Origin: Otis tarda
Taxonomy: Eukaryota; Chordata; Aves; Otidiformes; Otididae
Direction: 5' to 3'
Assembly: GCA_026413225.1 (NCBI GenBank)
Contig: CM048554.1
Coordinates: 47,525,963-47,589,962 of the forward strand
DNA: 64,000 nucleotides
The stretch's first letter is position 1. Each line of letters starts with the position of its first letter. The position numbers were made by a program, and so were the translations under genes. Below are positions 48,492-62,209 of the stretch, one piece after another. The notes under the pieces were generated by a model. The model was not told the DNA's origin and searched no databases. It saw nothing but the letters and a program-made list of their open reading frames with translations.

Positions 48492-51400
48492 AAGCATCAT
48501 TAAAGCATTTTTTGATGTTAACAATGCTTCCACTGAAATAAAACTAATTTGGTTTTTAGATTTATTTTTAGCTTTTCAAGACTCAAAGATTTGCAAGTAC
48601 CAGTTATAATGCTTATTAAATAGCTGAGAATATCCAAATTCTAGTGTAAGTATGATACCAATACAGAGCTCAGATTTGCTAACCAAAGGTGTAGCAATTG
48701 TCTAGCACAGGCCAGCTCCCATGTCACATAATGTTGTTAACAGCTTCATAGTTGCCCAAGATAGATCATGGTGGGTCCACCTATAGTTTGCACAAGAAGG
48801 ATTACAGTGCTTTTATAGTGTTTTTCTTCTTCGGTTTCCTTGTAGCAGATTCATACATTTTTTTGAGAAGAATCTGCAAAGAGATGATCAGGAGTAAGAA
48901 AACTGGTAGGCTTTTCTGGAAAGCCTTAGAAACTAATTTATATGTATTTTTAAATAGAGGCTTCTTCTAAATGCATAAATATAGGGTGTGTGTTTCCTGA
49001 AAATGTGCATATTTTGTGGCTGTTATATAAAATCTGATAGCTGTAAAATACAGAACAAGTCACTTTCCAGCTATAGAAAAGAACTTAGAGAAGTATGATC
49101 AGTTATTACAGAAGTTTGGTACTACAGCACTGAGATTTGTGACTCCTGTGTTTAACATAGCTAAGTGGTTGAACTGTTGGTGTGGTTTTGTATTTACACA
49201 TTGCTGAATTCTGGACATTGGAAAAATTATTATAAATGAACTTCTTGTTTACTTCTGTTACTTAATGCAAATTTATTTTATGTACACACAGACATTAAAA
49301 TTCTTACTTCTTGTCTGACAATACAAATTGAAGACTTGGCCAAGGAAAGAAGAGTCCTGCTTAGTTTAGTTAGTAGTGACAGAGCAATTTCATTCAGTGA
49401 CTTTTAGGGTTCTTGACAGCAGAAGTTGGTGACAGGGTTTTTCTGAAATTTCTCAGTTAAAGGTTTACCTTTTTGCTGGCTATTATCCTAACATGCAGAT
49501 GTTTTTGAGAGAGTCATGAGAGTTATGTTACGTTGTTCCTTTGCTTATTTGCATGGACATAAAAGAATTTAGAGAACTTAAGATCAGACTTCAGAAAAAT
49601 GTATCTCTTTTGGCTGTGTAGTGCCCTGTAGCTAGGCTGTTGGTCTAACTTGGAATTGGCTGTTGTTAGATGTACTAATATTTTAATTAAGGCTGCTTTC
49701 AGGTTCTGTTTATACAGATGAGACAAACTTGTGATAAGTGTAACTGAAGAAAAACCCCCTTTAATATGTTCTGATATGTATAATACTCACTATACAGGAA
49801 GTGACATTAAAGCACAAAATGGGTGACCGTATTATTTTTAGGTCTCTTTCACCTTTCAATGTTCATTTGTGTATTTTTTAAGTATTGCAAAGTGATATGT
49901 CTAATTCAGCAGTGTATCTTGTATTTAATTTGTCGAAACATAGAATGACTATCTGAGTAAGGTCTGAGTTGCGCAAATGTTTTAAAATTATTTTTAAGCT
50001 CTTTTTTTCTTTTGGAAGATGTTCTTTCTATTGTTGTGGTGGTCTCACAAACAAAGGAGATTATTCAGCAAACTGTCCTTGTGACTAATAATGGAACAGA
50101 AGTGTTCTTTAATATGCAAAATAAGAAATTGCAAAGAGGCAATGTCTTTGGCTGACAATGAAAAATGTCACTTTTAATAATAATTTTGAAAAGATAAGAA
50201 GGTATGAATTTTTGTTTTGTCAGAAGTATATTTTAAGTAGAAGTATGTCCTCTTTAATGTTCTGGTCAACTATCCTTATCCATTTGCATGTATCTGAATG
50301 TTAAGTTGCCAACTGCATTTAATTGAAGTGGGAAAAAAATCATATTTATTCATGAGTTTCATTTTACAAGTAGAAATTATTTTTCTTTTGAAAGCCAACT
50401 GCATCTGATATTCAAGTTACATTAAAGTTTTTATGATAGTCTGCAGTAAGTAAGTGCCTCTGAAAAAGAAACAATTTTTTTTCCCCCTTCTCTCTGCTGT
50501 AATCCAGTTGGTAGAACTTACTGTTCTTCATCAAGAGAAAGGTGATACCACAGATGGTAGCAAATTTCTTTAAATTATGTAACGTCACATTAATGTAAAA
50601 CATGATAGTTTCTACTCATTTAAGGGTTCAGATATGGACTGTACAAAGTAAAGTGCATTTTCTCTTTTTACAGAGATAGGAATAAAAACTCTTCATTAAA
50701 ATGTGTACATTATTAAAGCTACTTTTATGCACAGAAAATAGTAATTAATGTGTTCATAGTTGTGCACTAGTTAATTTTAAATAGATAAATATGGGGTGTT
50801 TTTTTCCAGGCTAGAAGAAATTTTATGTCCTTATCCCGTGAATACTTAATAGATCTGGGAGATATTTTAAAAGTATGGCTACATATTAAAAAAATGCAAG
50901 AAATAATGTTAGAATTAGCAATGCCGAAATATATACTAAATTTTACACTCCACTGTAAAGCTAATCTGTTTGTATACATTTTGGACTAGAGAAAATTTAA
51001 TATGAAGTAAATACTTTTCTTTGAGATTATTGATGCCCTTGGTGAATATTGATTATTATGTTTCTGCATGTTCTCCTGTGTTTGGAGTCTTCCGGAAAGC
51101 AGCGTCTACTGGGGTCACTTAACTCCAACTATTGCACTAGCTTTTCTTAAGTAGCAAGTTCTGTGTGTAAGAACTTTGCTATATCCAAACCCTGGCATTT
51201 CTTCACTTCAGATGTTCAGATAATCATTTTTACTGCACAGTACTTTACTGTGTATCCTAGTTACTCACTGTGCTGTTCAGAAATCTGGATCCTGGATTGT
51301 CTCACACTTTGTTGTTAATTGTAGTGGCTGATGGGAAAAATGTGGTTTTCAAAGAGTTTTATTACATAGCTTTTTTTTTTTTCCCCAGTAGAGTAGAGCT

Positions 51401-54400
51401 GATTTGTAGTAGCTATGAACTTATAAACTGCAAGGCTCTAGACCCCTGCAGGTCTCTAATACTTTTGCACTGGGACTATTATTTGAGAGTGCCATTAAAA
51501 ATCTGTAATCACTGCTGTTGTCTTACCCACTGTGTGGAGAATACAGTTGTGTAATATGCTATGTAATTGCAACAAATTATTGGGATTTGGAGGTAATCAA
51601 GATGATTCCATGATCTATGTCTATTCCAAGTACCAATGTGATGTTTCCTTCGCTGTTTCTTTTCAGAGATTTCTGTTGTGAGATAGTACTTAATAGGAGA
51701 TGAATTCCATATTAGAGAGAAAAGACGGTGAGGGACTGGTAAATCAGCAGGGGTGGCAGGCTGACAACTTCCTCAACTTGTAAGGATTTAGGAATTAAAA
51801 GATTTCTGTCAGAAGTTTAAATCTCTGTCTCAGAGTATGGCTTCTGTTATTCCTAAATTCTTTCTTAGATCACTGATATTTTGAGGCCCAGGGCCCTCTT
51901 TTTCCTATACTTAAATTTATCTCCAAAAGACAGTTTCAGCATGGTAATTTAAAAGAAAGGGAACGGAATCCCGTAAATGACAAACTGCAGAGGCGGTACT
52001 AGAGTTGATACAAGTATTTTTGTGCAGTTATGTATGTGATTAGTTAACTTGCTGAACCAAGACCTTTTTAACACAAACTATAATTTATGAAATATTGAAC
52101 TCTATTTCATGTAAATATTTAGTCAAGTAATTTAATTGCTTGTAATAAAATCAAATAAATTGAATTTTTTAATTAAAATGCATTCTAGACTTTTTTCCTG
52201 TGTGAAGGAAGTCCTGGAACCTAGATGTTAAAACAATTTTTTTTCTTATTAGTCTTTGTAATTAGATGTTAAGAAAACAAGGCGGAAAAAAAGTCTTGAT
52301 TTATCTCTGTAGCAGTGCGGATTATCCTTAAGCCAATGTGAGGTGATGTGAGAAAAGTTGCTATTATTCCTGGTAGCTTTCTACTGGAATAAGTGACACT
52401 GGAGTTAGACCAGTGTGGCTGTTGTGATACAGTAATTCCAGTAGGTTTTTTCATATAAAGACACCTGTATTTTTTACTTAATGTTAGATGTAGGAGATTT
52501 TTTATAAATTAACCTTTGAATTGCATCATGTATCAATTCAGATAGTGTAAGTTTTATGTTTTCCCCAGTATTATTTTGAAAGGTTTATAAATAGAATTTT
52601 TAAAGGGTTTGGTTATTCCAAATAGAAAGCTAAATAAGTACTTTCATCCTGATTTCATTACGTCAGTCTTTCAAAACTTCTGAAAGATTAATCTTACTAA
52701 AAATTGTTAATAATTTTCTTATTTAGGAAATACTCTTTTCAGTTCTACATTGAAATTCAATTGTCATTTTATGTTTATTTTCTTTTAAAATTGCATGTCA
52801 CTCAGGGTATTATACTGGATTTAGCTATATGTAGTGTTGAAATACAGGTAGCTTATGTTGCACGTGCTTGTAATTTGTACTGGAAAATGTGTAAACTTGC
52901 TGTAGGACAAAGTGCAAGATGCAGAAGAAACAAACACGTAGGAAGGAACATCGTAAGACTGGCAGATAACGTCCATTTAACATAATAGGCTGACAAATGT
53001 AGCCATTAGTAGTGGGCTAAGTTCAGAAGTCTGTGCTACAGAAGAAGCACAAAATACAAGTTTGTGTTGAAGGAGGCGCATATTTTTACAGAAAAGTTTA
53101 ATTTTTAATTTTGCCTAAGTGTAGATAGAAAATTAAAAACATTAATAGATGATACTTCATTGCATGTTTTAAGTTGAGCTAAAATACTTTTCCTGATGCT
53201 TTTTTTTGGGCAAAACATAAAAGAAACAGGTAAATTTGTAGAAAGGAATTGCATAGTTCCAATGTATTATGTGAGAAAAAGAAGAAAGATGAATATAAAA
53301 TAAAACAGGAAGCATAGGAAATACATTTGGAATTTCGTCTTTTGACACTTTTAATAAAATATTTAGAAGGAATTCTGAGTTCATTGTCTGTCATTGACTA
53401 GCTGACATTTCTACTAAAAATCAGTATTTGTGGTGAAGTTGCTTCTGTTTTTTATATGGGGAAGTATTATTGTAGTAATGTCAGCTGCCACAGAGTTTAT
53501 CTTGTTTGTAAAACAGTGCAGGTAGTCAAGAATTTAATTTTTTAAGTCTTCCAACACAACAGTGGATAACATATTGCCCCCTGTAGGTGTGGCATTTTGT
53601 CTAGGTAAACCAGGTTGTGTTCATTTGTGATTGCTTCTTCAACTACTCCAGCAAACAGAAAGATAATAATTCTGCTAAATTATTGTGAAACTTTGTGTAT
53701 TGAGTTTACCTCATAAGAGAAAAGTTGTTTGGAAAGGGCACAAAATCTTAGGTAGCCTTCAAGTTCAGTTACTTTTAGAGAAAAGAGCATCCTGTGTAAT
53801 TAGTTATAAAGGAAAAAAATATTTACATGTGAAGTGACAGATACGAAAGTACAGTTTATATTCCTGTTGAGTAATCAGTGAAACCAAAGTATTCTACTTC
53901 TGAGGTGACCCTGCGTTATAGAGCACTTTGTTTGGTTTTTTCCGTTATGACATGTGTTGTCTGTAAGAAATAAATATGTGCTGTTTGAAGATAAATAATT
54001 CAGGCATGGAGAAAAGGCAATCAAGGCATGAATCTTATTTTGTGGTTCAGTAACCTGTTCAGCTTTCTGCAAATATATTCATTTCTGTTGCAAGTCAGAA
54101 GGTTGGTATCAAGTGACAAGCAGCACTGAATAGCATTTGAATGAAAATACTTTTGAGTTGGACAGTACAGGTTACTTTCATGTAATGTCAAGATGTAATG
54201 ACATTAAATAATGACAATAAATAGTTCTTCTTCAGAACTAAATACAAACAGTCCTGTTTATTTAAAGGAAATTAAAAGGCTAAAATATCTTAAATCAAGT
54301 TGTAAAAAAAACCACAAACCAAAAACTAAACAAGTTTTAAATTAAAAACAAGCTTACAATTTTTTTTGTTTCAAATGTTTTTGTGCTAGGATCTTAAAGG

Positions 54401-57400
54401 TAATTGAGGTTCTTTGGATCATACCTCTAGTTACTTCATTTGTGCATGGAAGAGATAGTATTGCATTTGTAAATTAATAATGAAAACATCACTAAGATAA
54501 CTGTGTGGCTTTGTACGTTACTAGCTAGATGAGCAGTGTGATGTGTAGTGCAAGAGCTCCAGAAATAATGAGCTGGATATTAAATGGAATTGGGAAGTGT
54601 AGGTACATACTTTTAAAAAATTAACTGCTTTATAATTTAATATTAAAAACATTTAATGCTTTTTAATATATCTGAGGATTTTTGTTGTATTGGTGATATT
54701 TGTTTAAAGATGCCATTATTTTCTGAAGTTTGAAACATCTTTAGAAAAAGAAAAATTACATATTAACAGGGAAGTCATTATTTGAGAAAGAGAAGCTAAT
54801 TTTATATTTAAGATGGAGATGGTAAGTTTCTGTGTACTAATAATTCTAATTCTAGTGATAATAATTAAAAAAGTGAATTAAAGTTATGTTAATGTAATAC
54901 TTTTGTAATAAGTATAACTTCCTGTGCTATTTCCATAGCCGGCAATTCAATTAGTCTTAATAACTTTGTAGCAAGACATTTGTTCTTCTAGTATTTCTAA
55001 AACTGTGTTATATTATTGTGTATTATGTATTTATTGCTGTTTTTCTTAAGAACTGAGGATAATTATGTAGTTTATAGAAGCAGGACATTTTAATCTGAAA
55101 TATGACTATTGAGAAAATATCGCCTTTCTACTGGTTTCTGGTTGTGGAAGAAACCACTAGGAACTTCTGAGAGTTTTTCAAAATGCTTTTCATGGTACAA
55201 TTAGTGCCCAAACCAATCAGAATTTATGAGGATGTGTTTTGAATCAAAATAATTCTGATGCTGAATGTGGTACAGATATATTTTATATGCAAAAAAAGTA
55301 CTTTTTCTATCTATAAAGTATAATGCTTTAACATCTCAACTATGAGAAACTAATTGAAGGATTAATGTGATGTATAAAACCTGTGTTCATAGATGGGAAT
55401 CTGTACACATTTACATGTGGAAAATTGGAGTACGATTTTATTTGAGAGGTTTTTTTCCTGGCTTTATAATGGTAATACATTAAAGGATTTGAACTTGATA
55501 GTATACTTAATCTGTGAACAAGCATTTTAAGATTCTTTACATGGATGCAAATTGATATGGAAATATATTTTTCAAGTCCTATGTTCACACTGAATTACAT
55601 AAATAATTAATTAGTCTTCTGCAGCTAAAGTTTCATTCTTTTTATAAGGTATCAGCCAATGTTTCTTTTCACTCCGGAAAGATGTCATCAGATACTGCGT
55701 TTCCATAGAGAATATGCATTTTGCATACAGAGCCTTTTTTCCTCTAATTAGTATCCAGGAAGTATTTGAGAGAAAAACAAAAGCATTGTTTTTAACTTCC
55801 TTAAGCATGTATTTTGATGGATCAAAGGAGGTTTGGTCACTGAACACTATAAGCAAGCATAAGTAAAAAAAAAAAAAAATTAAAGATTTAAGCATACAGT
55901 TTTAAAAGGTCAAATGTGAAATACTTGAAAGTGCACTTTTCTTTGAAGATGTTGTACAATTAATCTAGCCTATTAAAAGGAAATGTTCACTGTCCTTTGT
56001 TGTGAATCATAGAATGACTGGAATTCAATTCAGTATGCCGCTCAAAGAAGTATTGACACTGAATTCAGGCAAAGTTGTTTAGGACAATCTGCTTCAATAG
56101 TAAAGCAATCATCATAGATACATCTCTATGGTTCCATTTTCTTTATTTGTCCCGTCTTCCTAATCTGTCTTCTTTTTCTGCCTTCTCTTCACTTTCCAAC
56201 TTGTTCTGTGTACTCCATCCTGGTGTTACACCATCTTCATAACTCATACTTCCCATCTCCTCACTGGACATCACTAACTTGTACCTAATTGCCACATTCC
56301 ACTTCACTCTCACTTCTGGTGGTCCCTGTGTCCTGGTGAATCGCAGTTTCTTCTTCCTGTCTTTTCTGCCACTGCTTCTGTGTATGATGGATGTTAGAAC
56401 TGGAAGTTATGGAAGAACGAAGATTTTCTGCTCTTAGCCCAGTCTCTAGTCTCATTTGGGTCAGGATCAGTAGTGATTCAAAGAAACTGGATGGTGTTCC
56501 AATAGCTCCAGATATTCTCAGTTATCCATATGCAGTCTTATGAGGGAAGGGAGCATGCCTACTGGCATCAGAACCTTGGGAGGTTGAATCTGTTAAACGT
56601 TGAGGTAAAAAATGAATATACACAAACAGAGGCTTTTGTCAAATCTCAGAGCTTTCCCATGATTAGGAAGTTTCCATGAAAATGTAAATGGACACCTGAC
56701 AAATGATAAATGAACACCTAACACATGCCAAATTTTCCTTGCTGTAAATCAGAGAACACTAGGGCCTTTTAAGAAATAAATTACTCACCACTATAGTGGT
56801 AATTTTTTTTTCCTCAGCTCATTCTTGGTCATGGTTTAACTTTTCTTTTTAACTTAGAAACATACAAACCCCTTCAATACGAGGCAGAGTTGCCATAAAC
56901 CAGCTATAATAAGTGATTTTAATTAAATTATGAGCAACTTTAAACAGACTTCTGAAGGAAATGTCAGGTAATCTTAGTAGGAAGTGCAGCCAAGGTCTTT
57001 CGTGAACAGAGGGAGTTCTTTTTCTGGTTGTTCATGATAATGAAAATGTTTTTTAAAAATGTTTTAGCCTCCTTTCCTCTCTGGTCTAGAATAGAATTCC
57101 ACTTTTCTCACCTTGTTTCTCAGCTTGATGCAGCAGGACCTCTCATCCTGAAGGACTGATGAGGAACTTAGTAACTATATGCATCTTTGTATTTCTGTTG
57201 TACTGTCTGAAACTGAAAGTAACACATACATGCTCCTCCTTGTTGCAATTATTTCTGGCTTTGTCTTCAGTTCTTCAAAAGGCAGTGTTCCCAAATTAAC
57301 TCAGTTGAGAGTTGCTCATGTTTTTCCTAACTTCTGTGATATGATCTAATAAAATAAGAATAAATTTTACTTGAGTTTGATATTGACTAAATGGAGGTTC

Positions 57401-57825
57401 TGCTCCATTCTTTTGGGATTTCTTTGGTTGCCATTCTAGTATTTCTTTAGTAATTTTGTCAGGATGGGTGGTTCAAAGCTATTAGCAGTGAAATTTTTCA
57501 GAGTTCTAGGAACAATGTTATGTGACAAAAATAATTTTCATAATTTCAGATAGGTCTGGATGTCCAGCTCAAAATAGAAGTGCAAATCTGACCAATTCCT
57601 TTTAGGTGGTGGAAGGTGCATTTCTTCTGATCTTTCTTTTTTGTTTTTTTTTTAAAACACAACTGTATAATTATTTAGAACAGCACCACAAACACAAATG
57701 TTCCCTGTCATTCCAGAAATAATACCTGCAAAATAAACTGAGCGGGTTGTGGAGCTGTCTGTGTTTCTCAGTCAACACTTTTACGTAGATGTCTGAGCCC
57801 AGATTTACAAAAGGCATATGTAGAC

Positions 57826-58105
57826 TCATAGAATAATTTAATTTCGAAGGCTCCTGTGGAAGTAATTCATAGTTCAGCCCCCTTCTTAAAGCAGGACTAA
57901 CATTAAAGTTGGATTCTACAACTTATCTAGGCAATCTGTTCCTCTTATTCTGTAATTTTTTCCCCTCATCTCCATCTGGGATTTTCCTTGTTGCTACTTC
58001 TGACTATTGCCTCTTGTCCTTTTGTATTGCATCTCTGAGAATGCAGAGTCTTTTGCCAACTTTTCTTTAATCCCACTCCTTTTTACTTAGTGAAAGATGT
58101 TGTCA
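57826..58105 (-). repeat. Old CR1-type LINE 3' fragment, antisense
   Basis: The + strand begins with a TCATAGAATAATTTAA end, the CR1 tail in reverse complement. It continues CAGCCCCCTTCTTAAAGCAG, then an AGGCAATCTGTTCCTCTT word and GCCTCTTGTCCTTTTGTATT. These match, in order, the reverse complement of an old CR1 3' UTR and ORF2 C-terminus. It is strongly diverged and no frame is left. Confidence 0.75.
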
Positions 58106-58502
58106 CACAGCATTATACTCCTAAAGTGAAGTACCAAGATCTTGGCAAAGGGAATTCATAAATCTGATAAATCTTCTCTAAATAGAAAAAAAATCAACCC
58201 CCAAGAATAGGATTTATGATACTGAGTAGAGGGACACTTAGCATCTAGAGAAAACAGCAGGAAGAAGGGGATATGTGAAATCCTAGCTTTCCTGCAGATG
58301 AATGCAGCCGTATTCAATTCTGAAAGATGCACCTCTGCGTGTTGAGGCCACAGAAAACACTCTGGGTATTCAGGTGTTACATCAAGGTTTTACTCTCCCT
58401 CTTTAGAATGCAGGTTTGACACATAACTGGTATAAGAGGCTATAATGTTTATTAACTGGTTAGCACACTACTGATATTAATATATTAATTAACAGATTAA
58501 TT

Positions 58503-59331
58503 TGCCATCCAGGGGGACATTTACAGGCTGGAGAGGTGGGTTTGTGAGAACCTCATGAAGTTCAACGAGGCCAAGTGCAAGGTCCTGGACATGGGTTGTG
58601 GCAATCCTAAGCACAAATACAGGCTGGGTGAAGAATGGATCGAGAGCAGCCCTGAGGAGAAGGACTTGGGTGTGCTGATGGATGAGAAGCTCAGCATGAC
58701 CTGGCAATGTGCACTTGCAAGCCAAAAAGCCAACCATACCCTGGGCTGCATCAAAAGGACCGTGGCCAGCAGGTTGAGGGAGGTGATTCTTCTCTACTCC
58801 ACTCTCGTGAGACCCCACCTGGAGTACTGCATCCAGTTCTGGAGCCCCCAACGTAAGGACATGGACCTGTTGGAGTGAGTCCAGGGGAGGCCACAAAGAT
58901 GGTGAGAGGGCTGGAGCACCTTTCCTATGAGGACAGGCTGAGAGAGTTGGGGCTGTTCAGCCTGGAGAAGAGGAGAATCCAGAGAGACCTTATAGTGGCC
59001 TTCCAATACCTAAAGGGGACTTATAAGAAAGACAGGGAGAAACTCTTTAGCAGGGCCTGTTGTGACAGGATGAGGGGTAATGGTTTTAAACTAGAAGGAG
59101 GTAGATTTAAACTGGATATAAGGAAGAAATTTTTTATGATGAGGGTGGTGGAACACTGGAACAGGTTGCCCAGAGAGATGGTAGATGCCCCATCCCTGGA
59201 AACATTCAAGGCCATGTTGGATGGGCCTCTGATCAACATGATCTGGGTGGAGATGTCTCTGCTCCTTGCAGGCGCATTGGACTAGATGACCTCTAAAGGT
59301 CTCTTCCCACTCAAACCATTCTGTGATTCCA
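58503..59331 (+). repeat. 5'-truncated CR1 LINE, sense, broken ORF2
   Basis: The copy starts inside ORF2 after the RT catalytic region. A first frame (58555-58878) covers [20 protein letters not shown] through [12 protein letters not shown]. It ends at a TGA at 58876-58878, where younger CR1 proteins have Trp (LLEW-V-Q). A one-base loss a few bases later moves the rest into another frame (58875-59285), which carries [27 protein letters not shown] and [16 protein letters not shown] blocks to the ORF2 end. The 3' UTR follows, with an eroded ACCATTCTGTGATTCCATAA tail. This is a relatively young but dead copy, in the same orientation as SYT14. Confidence 0.95.
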
Positions 59332-60577
59332 TAACTAAGAACTAGTAGACATGACTGTGAATCATAGTTCTATAACGCTTCACAGTATTGCTAATTGCAC
59401 ATGTTTATTGAGTTACAGTTCTGTTACTTTGTTTTTATAAATTGCATCCAAATATTATTGAATTACTTTTCTATAACTTTTCAACATCTCACATCACATA
59501 GTAACAAATTTGCAATTATGTCACCCTTTGACTTCTCACATCAAGTCTTTCAGATGTAGACCCAGTAGAGTCAAATGGTTTGCTGAAGGGGCTTCCCTCT
59601 GATATCCTGGAAGCCTGGGTTAATGAAGCAGGTCAGCTTCATTATAGTCTATGGGCATCTGCACTCCTGTCAAAAGATCTGCCTTGTTGTTCTTGAACTG
59701 GTTTTACAACTTGTTATTTCTTACATTTCTAGACCCTTCTATATCCCATTTTCTGCCTTGTCTCCTTTCAAATAAACAAGCTGTTCCTTAATTACTCTTT
59801 CCCCATTGGTCCAATTTACTATATCCATTCCCAGATTTTGTATTTCTAAAACCATTTCTTAGGTGATCTTGGTTTTAAATTGTATTACTGATGTTGTTAC
59901 TTAGGTACTAATGGATTTGCAAAATTTTAAAACCCCTGCAAAAGATACTCAAGACTCCCTTTCTGCTTAATATGGATTATATATTCTTTATTTTATACAC
60001 TTTCTAAGGCATGTCAGTCTATTTCAGCTTTTTTTTTTGCTCTATCTGGTTCTGAGTAAGTATACTTTGTCTCTATTCCACTTAGCTCTGTCTTGGTTTA
60101 CATGCAGGCGGCACAGATACCAGGGCAAGGAGCATACCTTTACGTGCTTTTTTTTCATTCTGTTTTTTGCTCACACAGTATACTACTTGTCAGGGAGCAG
60201 CAAGGGCCAGCTGGGGTCCCTAAGGAAAGAGTAGCCAGAAGCTGAGTATAACAAGGCTGGCAGAGGCAATGGCCTCACCAGCAAGGGCTCAGTCCCGGTC
60301 GAGCAGCACTATCTCAGAGTTGGCCCTGAGTCCAGGTTACCAAACCTCCAGCCCCTTCCAGGAAGGGGGGAATGCTCTTAGCTCCCTTCCAGTGCTTTGT
60401 CTGAGATGTTCTATCAAAAATCATCAGCCTTGACAACTGCTGATCATGTCCCCATTTTCTGCAAAGACCCTGGCTTGTTATGGGGTTCAGCACACTGGCA
60501 GTCCTCTGTTAGATTAGGACCAGATACTTTTCTGTTCTTTGAAAAGATGACTGGAAGAGAAGAAACTGATGAAATTT

Positions 60578-62055
60578 AACACGGGTCCTGAGGGAACTGG
60601 CGGATGAAGTTGCCAAGCCACCGGCTATCGTATTTGAGAAGTCGTGGTGGTCTGGTGAGGTCCCCGATGATTGGAAGAGGGGGAACATAACCCCAGTTTT
60701 TAAAAAGGGGAATAAGGAAGACCCGGGAAACTACAGGCCGGTCAGCCTCACCTCTGTACCTGGCAAGGTCATGGAGCAGATTCTCCTGGAAACCATGCTA
60801 AGGCACATGGAGAGCAAGTAGGTGGTTGGTGACAGCCAACATGGCTTCACCAAGGGCAGATCGTGCCTGACCAATTTGGTGGCCTTCTATGACGCGGTGA
60901 TGGCATCGGTGGACAAGGGACGAGCAACTGACATCATCTGCCTGGACTTGTGCAAAGCTTTTGACACTGTCCCGCATGACCTCCTTCTCTCTAAACTAGA
61001 GAGACATGGGTTTGATGGACGGACCACTCGGTGGATAAGGAGTTGGCTGGATGGCCGCACTCAGAGAGTGGTGGTCAATGGCTTGATGTCCAAGTGGAGA
61101 CCGGTCATGAGTGGCATCCCTCAGGGGTCCATGCTGGGCCCAGTGCTGTTCAACATCTTTGTTGGCGACATGGACAGTGGGATAGAGTGCACCCTCAGCA
61201 AGTTCACCGATGACACCAAGTTGTGTGGTGCCGTTGACACGCTGGAAGGGAGGGATGCCATCCAGAGGGACCTTGACAGGCTGGAGAGGAGGGCCCGTGC
61301 CAACCTCATGAAGTTCAACCAGGCCAAGTGCAAGGTCCTGCACCTGGGTCGTGGCAATCCCAGGCACAAATACAGGCTGGGCGGAGAATGGATTGAGAGC
61401 AGCCCTGAGGAGAAGGACTTGGGAGTGCTGGTGGACGAGAAGCTCAACATGACCTGGCAATGCGCCCTTGCGGCCCAGAAGGCCAACCGCATCCTGGGCT
61501 GCATCAAGAGGAGCGTGGCCAGCAGGTCGTGGGAGGTGATTCTTCCCCTCTACTCCACTCTCGTGAGACCCCACCTGGAGTACTGTGTCCAGTTCTGGAG
61601 CCCCCAACACAAGAAGGACATGGACCAGCTGGAGAAGGTCCAGAGGAGGGCCATGAAGGTGATAAAAGGGCTGGAGCACCTCTCGTATGAGGACAGGCTG
61701 AGAGAGTTGGGGCTGTTCAGCCTGGAGAAGAGGAGGCTCCGGGGAGACCGGATAGCAGTCTTCCAGTACCTCAAGGGGGGCCTATGAGAAAGATGGGGAG
61801 AGGCTGTTCAGTAGGGCCTGTTGTGATAGGATGAGGGGTAATGGTTTTAAAATAGAGGGAGGTAGATTTAGATTGGATATTAGGTTGCCCAGAGAGGTGG
61901 TGGATGCCCCATCCCTGGAAGCGTTCAAGGCCAGGCTGGGCAGGTCTTTGAGCAACCTGATCTAGTTGGGGATGTCCCTGCTCCTTGCAGGGGGGTTGGA
62001 CTAGATGGCCTTTGAAGGTCCCTTCCACCTCTAACCATTCTATGATTCTATGATT
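60578..62055 (+). mobile_element. CR1 LINE with partial reverse transcriptase (dead copy)
   Basis: The most complete CR1 here: the 3' half of ORF2, the 3' UTR and an ATTCTATGATTCTATGATT tail (62036-62054). The RT region begins with [18 protein letters not shown] and reaches [17 protein letters not shown] before a TAG at 60819-60821. A 321-codon open frame then covers [13 protein letters not shown], motif A ([11 protein letters not shown]), the [15 protein letters not shown] block, motif C and the C-terminal [11 protein letters not shown] and [14 protein letters not shown] blocks. Motif C reads FTDD (61203-61214) where CR1 normally has FADD. An extra G in the G-run at about 61775-61781 shifts the frame and gives a TGA at 61785-61787. 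A deletion of roughly 45 bases at about 61882 removes the KKFF...HWNR stretch. The endonuclease and ORF1 are absent. It cannot move by itself. Confidence 0.96.
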
Positions 62056-62209
62056 AACTCAGATTTAAATGGTACATTTTCACTTATTTCTTGCATATAT
62101 ATTTGGAATTTTAGTAGTATTTAGTAATGATCAATTCTGATAAATACAACTTTTATGAGTTAAACTTTTACAAGGTTTTTAAAAATGTGTTTCTTTCTGT
62201 TTATTTTAG

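Larger units (their letters stand above)
45189..62209 (+). other. SYT14: SYT14 intron 2
   Basis: A 17.0-kb AT-rich intron with a GTAAGC donor and a TTTATTTTAG acceptor. From 45.2 to 57.8 kb I see no gene or clear transposon, only a 21-bp tandem duplication at 48450-48491, homopolymer runs (for example 51370-51382 and 55867-55879), a somewhat GC-richer block at about 46.95-47.8 kb that may be an old unrecognised repeat, and a pyrimidine-rich stretch at 56.13-56.39 kb. The last 4.4 kb carries three CR1 insertions. The stretch 59.34-60.57 kb between two of them shows nothing I recognise. Confidence 0.9.

Noticed and set aside
50019..50157. 46-codon exon-like frame after a TTTTTTTCTTTTGGAAG acceptor-like run in intron 2
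   Set aside because: It ends at a TGA before any donor, would shift or truncate SYT14, and is short enough for chance.
60996..61679. 227-codon minus-strand frame inside the CR1 at 61 kb
   Set aside because: It is the antisense shadow of the CR1 reverse-transcriptase frame; similar shadows occur on the CR1 at 58.5 kb.
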